In this document: piece by piece, positions 1 through 5,012 of the stretch
How the letters are laid out: each line of letters starts with the position of its first letter
How positions within the stretch are numbered: the stretch's first letter is position 1
Assembly (NCBI GenBank): GCA_934668285.1
Contig: CAKUNB010000128.1
Span: forward strand, 1-5,012
DNA: 5,012 nt
Reading direction: 5' to 3'
From: an uncultured Oscillospiraceae bacterium
GTDB taxonomy: Bacteria > Bacillota > Clostridia > Oscillospirales > Oscillospiraceae
The notes under the pieces: model-generated
The model's database searches: none
Told to the model about the DNA's origin: nothing
The model's input: the letters and a program-made list of their open reading frames with translations, nothing else
Made by a program: the position numbers and the translations under genes

Positions 1-952
1 ATGCGATGCCCACGCAGATCAAACGATTCAGACAGTCCGGTGACTTCACGCCGACATAGATGATGCGGACGATAATGGCGATCAGCAGCGCCAGCAGAAT
101 GATGCAGCCGACCATACCGAGCTGCTCGCCGGTGGCTGAGAAGATGGAGTCGGTGTGGTTTGCGGGGAGAGTGGTATTTGTTACGTTGCCGTTGGAAAGC
201 CCCTGCCCTGAAAGGCCGCCGTTTTGCAGGGCCTTCAGGTTCTGGTTGGTCTGCCAGAGCTGATTGCGGCCGGTGGGATCGATGCTCGGGTCATAGAGCG
301 CGAGAATACGGTTTTTCTGGTCGTCGCGGATGGCAAACCGCCAGATATACGGCGCAGCCAGCGCAAAGCCGCCGATACCAAGCAGGAACCACCAGAGGCT
401 CACGCCGCCAACATAGGCCATCGCGAGGAAGATGAAGATGAAAATCAGCGAAACGCCGGTGTCACTGGAAATTGCGACGTAGAAGACCACGAGGCAGACG
501 GTTTGCAGGAACATCGGAATTACGCACTTCGGCGAGGAGATGCGCGTCTGATGGACGCTCATGGTTTTGGCAAGAATAATGATCAGCGTGATCTTGCAGA
601 CCTCGGCGGGCTGAATATTGAACGGCAGGAAGGGGAAGGAAAGCCAGCCCTTGTTGCCGCCGGCCTCGAAGCCCCAGAGCAGCAGCATGCCGATAAAAAC
701 GTAGTTAAACAGCGTCAGCAGCGTCCGCTGACCGGCGAGAATGTCGATATCAAAGGCCGTCAGCGCAAGGTAGAGCAGAACGCCGACGAGCAGAGTGCCG
801 CTCTGGATGATGATATAGCGGCTGTTGCCCTCGTTGGCGGTGGTGGCGGCGATCATGACAATGCCGAACAGCGTCGTGATGACGCAAAGCGCAAGGAGCA
901 CCATGTCGCCCTTCTTAAAGATGTCGGAAATTCTGGCTGTCAGCTTTTTCAT
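1..952 (-). CDS. SEDS-family peptidoglycan glycosyltransferase (RodA/FtsW/SpoVE type), 3' part missing
   Basis: SEDS proteins are polytopic membrane enzymes that polymerise lipid II into glycan strands, working with a class B penicillin-binding protein. The visible 317 residues start at ATG 952-950 behind AGGAGGT (965-959). They show repeated hydrophobic helices (about residues 17-37, 47-66, 81-95, 121-131, 145-180, 184-203, 281-300). Family landmarks are QPAEVCK (114-120), matching the QPSE-K motif; RILALYDPSIDP (215-226); GGLSGQGL (245-252); and LPANHTDSIF (262-271). The Asp of HTD (268) matches the catalytic Asp described for RodA/FtsW. The usual EELG that follows is EQLG here. Roughly 60-80 C-terminal residues lie outside the window. 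The DP-xDP and GGLxGxGL context looks more like RodA than FtsW, but subfamily cannot be fixed, so no symbol is given. The gene is transcribed divergently from tsaE. Confidence 0.9.
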   Translation of the reverse strand, partial: MKKLTARISDIFKKGDMVLLALCVITTLFGIVMIAATTANEGNSRYIIIQSGTLLVGVLLYLALTAFDIDILAGQRTLLTLFNYVFIGMLLLWGFEAGGNKGWLSFPFLPFNIQPAEVCKITLIIILAKTMSVHQTRISSPKCVIPMFLQTVCLVVFYVAISSDTGVSLIFIFIFLAMAYVGGVSLWWFLLGIGGFALAAPYIWRFAIRDDQKNRILALYDPSIDPTGRNQLWQTNQNLKALQNGGLSGQGLSNGNVTNTTLPANHTDSIFSATGEQLGMVGCIILLALLIAIIVRIIYVGVKSPDCLNRLICVGIA

Positions 953-974
953 GCGGTCACCTCCTGTTCAGACC

Positions 975-1003
975 ATTTTACCACCAAAGCGGCGGCTTGT
1001 AAA
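975..1003 (-). promoter_or_regulatory. Sigma-A-type promoter of the SEDS gene
   Basis: On the minus strand, TTTACA (1003-998) is followed after exactly 17 bp by TAAAAT (980-975). Each hexamer matches the consensus at five of six positions, and a TG lies one base upstream of the -10 (extended -10). The expected start near 968 leaves a leader of only about 16 nt, almost entirely the ribosome binding site. No experimental support is available from sequence alone. Confidence 0.7.
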
Positions 1004-1012
1004 CAAAAAGTT

Positions 1013-1041
1013 TTGCATTGTGTCGAACGGTGTGATACAAT
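1013..1041 (+). promoter_or_regulatory. Sigma-A-type promoter of the tsaE-tsaB-upp operon
   Basis: A weak -35 TTGCAT (1013-1018) is followed by a 17-bp spacer and a good -10 TACAAT (1036-1041). A TG at 1033-1034 makes it an extended -10, which would compensate for the poor -35. The start is expected near 1048, leaving a leader of about 26 nt before the tsaE ATG. Its -35 lies only 9 bp from the -35 of the divergent SEDS promoter (998-1003), so polymerases at the two sites may compete. Confidence 0.65.
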
Positions 1042-1042
1042 G

Positions 1043-1059
1043 GTTCAAAGAACTTGAAC
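1043..1059. repeat. Inverted repeat at the expected tsaE transcription start
   Basis: GTTCAA (1043-1048) and TTGAAC (1054-1059) form perfect 6-bp inverted arms around a 5-bp centre. The repeat straddles the expected start site just downstream of the -10, where a bound repressor would block transcription. A nested GTTC-AAA-GAAC palindrome (1043-1053) is also present. A short AT-rich repeat like this could be chance, and no regulator is identifiable. Confidence 0.35.
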
Positions 1060-1073
1060 AAGAAGGAAGAAGC

Positions 1074-1511
1074 ATGCAATTTTTCACGACAACGCCGGAG
1101 GAGACCGAGGCGCTGGGTGCGCGGCTTGCCGACGCGCTGCACGGCGGGGAGGTCATTGCCTACCGCGGCGGGCTGGGCGCGGGCAAGACGGCCTTCACGC
1201 GCGGCCTTGCGCGAGGCCTCGGCATTTCCATGCGCGTCACCAGCCCGACGTATACCATTGTAAACGAATACACCGGCGGGCGGCTGCCGCTGTTCCACTT
1301 TGACATGTACCGCCTGCACGATGCCGACGATCTGTTCGATATCGGATGGGAGGATTATCTGGAGCGCGGCGGCGTGTGCGCCGTGGAATGGAGCGAGAAC
1401 GTCGCCGAGGCGATGACGGGCGCGATCACCGTTACCATCGAAAAAACCGGCGACGATGCGCGGAAAATTACGATAGAAGGAGGCGGCCTCGATGCGGATC
1501 TTAGCCTTTGA
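1074..1511 (+). CDS. tsaE: tRNA t6A37 biosynthesis ATPase TsaE
   Basis: TsaE is the small ATPase that works with TsaB and TsaD in the cytoplasm to move the threonylcarbamoyl group onto A37 of ANN-decoding tRNAs. The 145-residue product is of normal family length. It has a P-loop GGLGAGKT (32-39), the conserved SPTYTIVNEY segment (57-66, switch-like), FHFDMYRL with its Asp (77), GWEDYL (91-96) and VEWSE (104-108), all in family order. The usual GDLGAGKT reads GGLGAGKT here. The start is ATG 1074, preceded by AGAAGGAAG (1061-1069); the open frame continues upstream only across the promoter, so earlier starts are rejected. The gene is first in the operon, and its last 20 nt overlap tsaB in another frame, which suggests translational coupling. 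Confidence 0.95.
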   Translation: MQFFTTTPEETEALGARLADALHGGEVIAYRGGLGAGKTAFTRGLARGLGISMRVTSPTYTIVNEYTGGRLPLFHFDMYRLHDADDLFDIGWEDYLERGGVCAVEWSENVAEAMTGAITVTIEKTGDDARKITIEGGGLDADLSL

Positions 1512-2196
1512 AACCTCGGCCAAGGCAGGCTCTGTCGCCCTGCTTTCGGACGGGAAGCTGCTGGGGGAGTACTATCTCAACTGCGGCATGACGCACAGCC
1601 GGACGCTTCTGAAGCTGGCGGAGGAGCTGTTGGCCGCCTGCGAGGTGACGCCGCAGCAGCTCGATGCGGTCGCCTGCGCCGCAGGCCCCGGGAGCTTTAC
1701 CGGCGTGCGCATCGGCGTCGCTGCCGCCAAGGGCTTTGCGTGGGGCGCAGAGAAGCCCTGCGTCGGCGTCTCCACGCTGGAGGCCATGGCGCATCAGGCG
1801 CAGTGCTTCGAGGGCGCAATCTGCTGTGTGATGGACGCGCGGCGGGAGCAGGTGTACCACGCGATGTTCTCCTGCCACGCCGGAACGATCACGCGCCTGA
1901 GCGAGGACTGCGCGATCTCGCTCGAGGAATTGGCGGAGCGGCTGAAAAAAATCGAAATTCCGAAAATAATGGTTGGCGATGGCGCACAATTGTGCTATAA
2001 TACCCTGAGTACGGTTTGCCCCGGCTGTGTTCGTGCGCCGGAGCACTTGACAATGCAGCGCGCCAGCGGCGTAGCGCTCGCTGCGGAGCGGCAGCTTCAA
2101 GGCGGCGGCGACTTTTCCGGAGCGGCGCTCGTCCCGAATTATCTTCGCCTGTCGCAGGCAGAGCGGGAGCGCGCGCAGCGGCTGCAAGAGAATTAA
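1492..2196 (+). CDS. tsaB: tRNA t6A37 biosynthesis scaffold protein TsaB
   Basis: TsaB is an ASKHA-fold pseudo-enzyme that dimerises with the catalytic subunit TsaD and recruits TsaE for t6A37 synthesis. The 234 residues begin [17 protein letters not shown], the typical opening beta strands. They contain [12 protein letters not shown] (64-75), the best TsaB signature, then [13 protein letters not shown] (114-126) and the C-terminal PNYLR plus SQAERER. Length is usual. The ATG at 1492 has AAGGAGG (1477-1483) at 8-nt spacing inside the end of tsaE. Bacterial tsaB genes are often followed by rimI and tsaD; neither follows here. Bases around 1973-2001 hold an unexpectedly good promoter within the coding region. 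Confidence 0.95.
   Translation: MRILAFETSAKAGSVALLSDGKLLGEYYLNCGMTHSRTLLKLAEELLAACEVTPQQLDAVACAAGPGSFTGVRIGVAAAKGFAWGAEKPCVGVSTLEAMAHQAQCFEGAICCVMDARREQVYHAMFSCHAGTITRLSEDCAISLEELAERLKKIEIPKIMVGDGAQLCYNTLSTVCPGCVRAPEHLTMQRASGVALAAERQLQGGGDFSGAALVPNYLRLSQAERERAQRLQEN
1973..2001 (+). promoter_or_regulatory. Candidate internal promoter within tsaB, upstream of upp
   Basis: TTGGCG (1973-1978, four of six matches) is followed by a 17-bp spacer and a perfect TATAAT (1996-2001), with TG at 1993-1994 making an extended -10. The ten bases GTGCTATAAT are identical to the -10 region of the infC promoter. A start near 2008 would give a 200-nt leader before upp. The element lies in a locally AT-rich patch of an otherwise GC-rich gene. 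It could be a by-product of the codons for Cys-Tyr-Asn, so it remains a candidate. Confidence 0.45.
1984..1995. repeat. Perfect 12-bp palindrome between the -35 and -10 of the internal tsaB promoter
   Basis: GCACAATTGTGC is a perfect dyad with no mismatches. It sits in the spacer of the candidate promoter at 1973-2001 and ends directly at the -10 hexamer. The position suits a repressor operator, but it lies in coding sequence and I cannot name a binding protein. Confidence 0.4.
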
Positions 2197-2207
2197 GGAG
2201 GAGACAC

Positions 2208-2840
2208 ATGGGAAAAGTACAGATTTTAGACCATCCGCTGCTGCAGCACAAGCTGACGATTTTGCGCGACAAGAACACCGGCGTGAAGGAATTCCGCGAG
2301 GCAGTCGGCGAAATTGCCGCTCTGATGTGCTATGAAGCAACAAGAAACCTCCCGACGGAGGAAATTCAGATCGAGACCCCCGTCGCTCCGGCGACCTGCC
2401 GCGTTCTGTCGGGCAAGAAGCTGGCCATCGTGCCGATCCTCCGTGCCGGTCTTGGCATGGTCGATACGATCATTTCCCTGATCCCCTCCGCAAAGGTCGG
2501 CCACATCGGCCTGTTCCGCGATCCGGAGACCCATCTGCCGGTCAAGTACTACTGCAAGATGCCGCCCGATATCTCCGAGCGTCAGGTTTTCCTTGTCGAC
2601 CCCATGCTTGCCACCGGCGGCAGCGTGATTGCGGCGATCGATATTCTGAAGAATGAATACGGCTGCAAGTCCATCACGCTCATGAACATCATCGCGGCTC
2701 CGGAGGGCATTGCGGCGGTAACGGAAGCCCATCCCGATATTGACCTCTATGTCACTGCGGTTGATGAAAAGCTCAACGAGCACGCCTATATCGTCCCCGG
2801 CCTCGGCGACTGCGGCGACCGCATCTTTGGTACGAAGTAA
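2208..2840 (+). CDS. upp: Uracil phosphoribosyltransferase
   Basis: Upp converts uracil and PRPP to UMP and pyrophosphate in the cytoplasm (pyrimidine salvage). The 210-residue product has normal length and all family landmarks: ILRAGLGM (77-84), the GLFRDPET loop (101-108), the PRPP-binding [10 protein letters not shown] (130-139), and the C-terminal uracil-binding [12 protein letters not shown] (194-205), where Cys replaces the common Ala. The start is ATG 2208, preceded by AAGGAGGAG (2195-2203) that overlaps the tsaB stop. The frame stays open upstream inside tsaB, but that extension has no family similarity. The gene lies 11 nt behind tsaB and so is probably co-transcribed; a candidate internal promoter at 1973-2001 could also drive it alone. 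A terminator follows at 2853-2891. Confidence 0.97.
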   Translation: MGKVQILDHPLLQHKLTILRDKNTGVKEFREAVGEIAALMCYEATRNLPTEEIQIETPVAPATCRVLSGKKLAIVPILRAGLGMVDTIISLIPSAKVGHIGLFRDPETHLPVKYYCKMPPDISERQVFLVDPMLATGGSVIAAIDILKNEYGCKSITLMNIIAAPEGIAAVTEAHPDIDLYVTAVDEKLNEHAYIVPGLGDCGDRIFGTK

Positions 2841-2931
2841 ATACAAAGATCACTGCCTGCATCCGAACAAAATCGGACGCGGGCAGCTTTTCGCGCCAAT
2901 ACAAAGCCTCCCGCATCCGAACGGACGCGGG
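2840..2931. repeat. Duplicated hairpin module in the convergent intergenic gap
   Basis: Three words occur twice in the same order: AATACAAAG (2840-2848 and 2898-2906), GCATCCGAAC (2859-2868 and 2913-2922) and CGGACGCGGG (2874-2883 and 2922-2931). Each copy folds into a hairpin; the copies differ in loop size and outer stem. This looks like a local duplication of a terminator that then diverged, or two copies of a genome-wide terminator-like repeat. The gap 2841-2950 holds nothing else. Confidence 0.6.
2853..2891 (+). terminator. Rho-independent terminator of the tsaE-tsaB-upp operon
   Basis: The arms 2853-2866 and 2873-2886 form a 14-position stem with one G-U pair (2858/2881) and one A-C mismatch (2861/2878) around the loop ACAAAA. 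CTTTT (2887-2891) follows on the plus strand. The U-run is short, so termination may be partial. It begins 12 nt after the upp stop. Confidence 0.65.
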
Positions 2932-2935
2932 AGGC
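2898..2935 (-). terminator. Terminator of the infC-rpmI-rplT operon (possibly bidirectional)
   Basis: The arms 2935-2922 and 2919-2906 are near-perfect complements with a very small loop. Read on the minus strand, position 2926/2915 is a G-U pair, whereas on the plus strand it is an A-C mismatch, so minus-strand RNA folds better. On the minus strand the stem is followed by TTTGTATT (2905-2898), a modest U-rich tail. It lies 15 nt beyond the rplT stop. Confidence 0.65.
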
Positions 2936-2950
2936 ACATTTGCTTCTGAA

Positions 2951-3304
2951 TTACAGAGCCTTCTTCGCGGTCTCGACGAGAGCGCCGAACGCGGCGGAGT
3001 CAGCGATTGCCAGCTCGGAGAGGGCCTTGCGGTTCATCTCGATGCCGGCCTTCTTCAGACCGTTCATGAAGCGGGAGTAGTTCATGTCGTAGGGCTTCAC
3101 AGCGGCGGAGATACGGGCGATCCACAGACGGCGGAAGTCGCGCTTCTTCTGCTTGCGGCCGATGTAGGCATAAACGCCGGACTTCTTGACGGCCTGCTTG
3201 GCCATCTTAAAATGGGTCGATTTAGAGCCCCAGTAGGACTTTGCGAGCTTGAGGGTCTTATTTCTTCTCTTGCGCGTCATCATCGCGCCTTTTACACGTG
3301 CCAT
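2951..3304 (-). CDS. rplT: Large-subunit ribosomal protein L20 (bL20)
   Basis: L20 binds 23S rRNA early in 50S assembly and, in studied bacteria, represses its own operon. The 117-residue protein is the standard length and nearly all of it matches the family pattern. It has a basic N-terminal arm [40 protein letters not shown] (45-62) is the strongest signature, and [18 protein letters not shown] lies near the C-terminus. The start ATG 3304-3302 has AGGAGGAT (3320-3313) upstream. It lies 23 nt behind rpmI and is last in the operon, the gene whose product is expected to act on the leader at 4064-4214. Confidence 0.98.
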   Translation of the reverse strand: MARVKGAMMTRKRRNKTLKLAKSYWGSKSTHFKMAKQAVKKSGVYAYIGRKQKKRDFRRLWIARISAAVKPYDMNYSRFMNGLKKAGIEMNRKALSELAIADSAAFGALVETAKKAL

Positions 3305-3327
3305 TTAACTATATCCTCCTCTTCCGA

Positions 3328-3525
3328 TTATTTGTACGGGATCATCTTTTTGATCGCGTCGACATTGGTGACATCCGCGTAGGTCGTGCTTCTCAGGCGG
3401 CGGCCGCGCTTGGTGTCCTTCTTGGTGAGGATATGGCTCTTGAATGCGTGTGCTCTCTTGACCTTACCGGTCTTGGTGAGATTGAATCTCTTCTTTGCAC
3501 CGCTGTGGGTCTTCAGTTTCGGCAT
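3328..3525 (-). CDS. rpmI: Large-subunit ribosomal protein L35 (bL35)
   Basis: L35 is a small basic protein of the 50S subunit. The 65-residue product opens [14 protein letters not shown], the family hallmark, and continues with [19 protein letters not shown] and KRGRRLR, then ends KKMIPYK. Length is usual. The start ATG 3525-3523 has AAAGGAG (3540-3534) upstream. A longer in-frame opening back to 3621 lies inside infC and is not L35-like, so it is excluded. The infC-rpmI gap is 19 nt, enough only for the binding site, which fits one transcript for all three genes. Confidence 0.97.
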   Translation of the reverse strand: MPKLKTHSGAKKRFNLTKTGKVKRAHAFKSHILTKKDTKRGRRLRSTTYADVTNVDAIKKMIPYK

Positions 3526-3544
3526 GGGTACTTCTCCTTTGTAA

Positions 3545-4063
<519 letters not shown>

Positions 4064-4070
4064 GGGAAAA

Positions 4071-4078
4071 CACCTCCG
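4071..4078 (-). promoter_or_regulatory. Ribosome binding site that decides the infC start
   Basis: CGGAGGTG on the minus strand is an almost perfect complement of the 16S rRNA 3' end. Seven bases separate it from ATC (4063-4061), and no ATG, GTG or TTG lies at a usable distance in the IF3 frame. It follows the leader terminator by about 13 nt, so it is transcribed only if the terminator is passed. Confidence 0.85.
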
Positions 4079-4091
4079 ATTCAATAGAAAC

Positions 4092-4120
4092 AAAAAATGC
4101 GGATGCCGACAGCACCCGCA
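4092..4120 (-). terminator. Intrinsic terminator (attenuator) in the infC leader
   Basis: On the minus strand TGCGGGTGC (4120-4112) pairs over nine positions, one of them G-U, with GCATCCGCA (4106-4098) around the loop TGTCG. It is followed directly by six T (4097-4092). This is the strongest intrinsic terminator in the window, and it lies before, not after, a gene, which marks it as an attenuator. Confidence 0.85.
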
Positions 4121-4220
4121 CCGAACCCGCGCAAAAGCAGCGCAGAAAACTCGATTATCAGACCTCTTCGCAACGCTTGAGGTGAGGACGGGCTGCCGAC
4201 CTTCTTTGTTTTGCAGAAAA

Positions 4221-4249
4221 ATTATAGCACCCCGTCCTCTGATTGTCAA
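4221..4249 (-). promoter_or_regulatory. Full-consensus sigma-A promoter of infC-rpmI-rplT
   Basis: On the minus strand a perfect TTGACA (4249-4244), a 17-bp spacer and a perfect TATAAT (4226-4221) occur, with TG at the extended -10 position. Such a promoter should be very strong, as expected for ribosomal protein genes whose output is then reduced by attenuation. It starts 4 nt after the stop codon of the upstream phosphoesterase gene. Confidence 0.92.
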
Positions 4250-4252
4250 GAC

Positions 4253-5012
4253 TTAATTTATGAAATTTTCGATATCGATCACGACATATTCCGACCGGCA
4301 GCCGGTTTTGAACCTGATGGCCCAGTCGGAAATGCCGGAGCTGACAATAAAATTGGAGCTTCCGCGCGTTTCCGTGCCGTAGACGCGGTCATTTTCGCTC
4401 AGCAGGGGATTGAGCAGGTCGAGCGGAATGAGCTGGCCGCCGTGCGTGTGGCCGGAGAGCACCAGATCGACGCCGCTCTCCGCCTGTGCGTCGTAGTCGC
4501 ACGGCTGGTGGTCGAGGACGACCATGTATTTGTCCGTGTCCAATCCGGAAACCAGCTCAGCCATGCTGGCGCGGCCGTTTCCGCGCTCGTTCTCCTCCGA
4601 GCGGTCTTGCCGTCCGATGAGATAGAAGCGGCCGTCGATCAGCACGCTTTCGTCCTGCAGGACGGTCACGCCGTTTTTTTCCAGCTCGGCAATCAGATCG
4701 TCGCCGGTGTAGCCCCGATGGGAGGCGGCGTAGTAGCCCTTGTCATGGTTGCCGAAGACGAAATACACGCCGTATTTCGTGTGCAGCGCGCCAAGCGCCT
4801 CGCAGGAGCGGATCATGTTTTCCTTCGTCGTGTCGTCGTCGACGAAATCGCCCGTTACGACCACCACGTCCGGCTCCAGCGCGTCAATGGGCGCGATGGC
4901 CTTGGCAAAGCCATCGCCGTCAAAGGTCGTGCCGACGTGGCTGTCGCAGATTTGGACGATGCGCAGCGTGCCGACCTCCTTCTGCGTCACGAAGGCGTAG
5001 TCCGTCTCCCAG
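4253..5012 (-). CDS. Calcineurin-like metallophosphoesterase, 5' end missing
   Basis: The 252 visible residues carry the full set of dinuclear-metal motifs of this superfamily, numbered from the window edge: CDSH (22-25), GDFVD (54-58), GNHD (87-90), DHQP (167-170) and GHTHGGQ (187-193). The arrangement and the ending (SDWAIRFKTGCRSEYVVIDI) resemble the YkuE/YaeI-like group, whose members often have an N-terminal membrane anchor and act on phosphodiester or lipid-linked substrates; the substrate here is unknown. A GTG at 4990 could serve as a start, but the frame stays open to the window edge and the upstream residues WETDYAFVTQKEV look like the stretch that usually precedes the first motif. 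The true start therefore lies outside. No terminator separates it from infC. Confidence 0.9.
   Translation of the reverse strand, partial: WETDYAFVTQKEVGTLRIVQICDSHVGTTFDGDGFAKAIAPIDALEPDVVVVTGDFVDDDTTKENMIRSCEALGALHTKYGVYFVFGNHDKGYYAASHRGYTGDDLIAELEKNGVTVLQDESVLIDGRFYLIGRQDRSEENERGNGRASMAELVSGLDTDKYMVVLDHQPCDYDAQAESGVDLVLSGHTHGGQLIPLDLLNPLLSENDRVYGTETRGSSNFIVSSGISDWAIRFKTGCRSEYVVIDIENFIN

Larger units (their letters stand above)
4064..4214 (-). promoter_or_regulatory. infC operon leader, probable L20-responsive attenuator
   Basis: About 150 nt of non-coding RNA separates the promoter's expected start (near 4214) from the infC ribosome binding site. It ends in an intrinsic terminator (4092-4120). 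Upstream, GGCAGCCCG (4197-4189) can pair with CGGGUGCUGUC (4118-4108), the terminator's 5' arm and loop, and so compete with the terminator; ACCTC and GAGGT also pair locally at 4184-4163. In Bacillus subtilis, L20 is known to control infC-rpmI-rplT by transcription attenuation through such a leader. Gene order, position and architecture agree. I could not align the L20-binding core, so the ligand is inferred. Confidence 0.7.

Noticed and set aside
1024..1038. Possible LexA (SOS) box near the tsaE promoter
   Set aside because: Only the CGAAC half matches the Gram-positive consensus; the GTTC half is absent at the required spacing.
224..1057. 277-codon plus-strand open frame opposite the SEDS gene
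   Set aside because: It is polar, low in hydrophobic pattern and antisense to a clear membrane protein with family motifs, promoter and ribosome binding site. It is a shadow of that gene in GC-rich DNA.
2016..2207. N-terminal extension of Upp within tsaB
   Set aside because: The Arg/Ala-rich extension has no family counterpart, and ATG 2208 has an excellent ribosome binding site and gives the standard length.
1501..2343. 280-codon minus-strand open frame across tsaB and the start of upp
   Set aside because: It is antisense to two well-supported genes, has no recognisable domain and no ribosome binding site, and its Arg/Ala-rich composition is typical of shadow frames.
2226..2846. 206-codon minus-strand open frame opposite upp
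   Set aside because: It covers upp almost exactly, reads through the complement of its conserved motifs and shows no family similarity.
4064..4249. N-terminal extension of IF3 to an ATG at 4249
   Set aside because: The ATG lies in the -35 box of the promoter, so it would not be transcribed from it; the extension translates the leader and attenuator and is not IF3-like.

Overview
The window is a stretch of ordinary bacterial chromosome, GC-rich and densely coded, with strong AGGAGG-type ribosome binding sites and near-consensus sigma-A promoters with TGn extended -10 elements. The protein sequences, the infC-rpmI-rplT operon with a terminator-type leader, and the tsaE-tsaB pair suggest a GC-rich member of the Clostridia (Bacillota), possibly Oscillospiraceae/Ruminococcaceae. 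That placement is inferred from sequence style, not from a search. I see no mobile element, CRISPR array, rRNA, tRNA or prophage signature.

Layout. Positions 1-952 (minus) hold the first 317 codons of a SEDS-family (RodA/FtsW/SpoVE) membrane glycosyltransferase cut by the window edge. A 121-bp divergent spacer (953-1073) carries two back-to-back promoters, one for the SEDS gene and one for a plus-strand operon tsaE (1074-1511), tsaB (1492-2196, overlapping by 20 nt) and upp (2208-2840). TsaE and TsaB serve tRNA t6A37 synthesis; Upp is uracil phosphoribosyltransferase. The convergent gap 2841-2950 holds two related hairpins, one for each converging operon. Positions 2951-4063 (minus) are the operon infC-rpmI-rplT (IF3, L35, L20). 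It is preceded by a leader of about 150 nt with a terminator hairpin and a full-consensus promoter at 4221-4249. Positions 4253-5012 (minus) hold a calcineurin-like metallophosphoesterase lacking its 5' end.

How the parts work together. Most of the window serves translation: IF3 and two large-subunit proteins on one strand, and two t6A factors on the other. The infC leader looks like an L20-controlled attenuator, so the last gene product of the operon would feed back on transcription of the whole operon. The infC start is very probably ATC, the kind of rare start codon through which IF3 is known to limit its own synthesis, so the operon appears to carry two feedback layers.

I did not find a convincing new multi-gene system. 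The observations most worth a second look are regulatory: the infC ATC start; a possible antiterminator in the infC leader; a strong promoter with a perfect 12-bp palindrome inside tsaB that could drive upp alone; upp following tsaB where rimI/tsaD often lie; and a duplicated hairpin module between the convergent operons.
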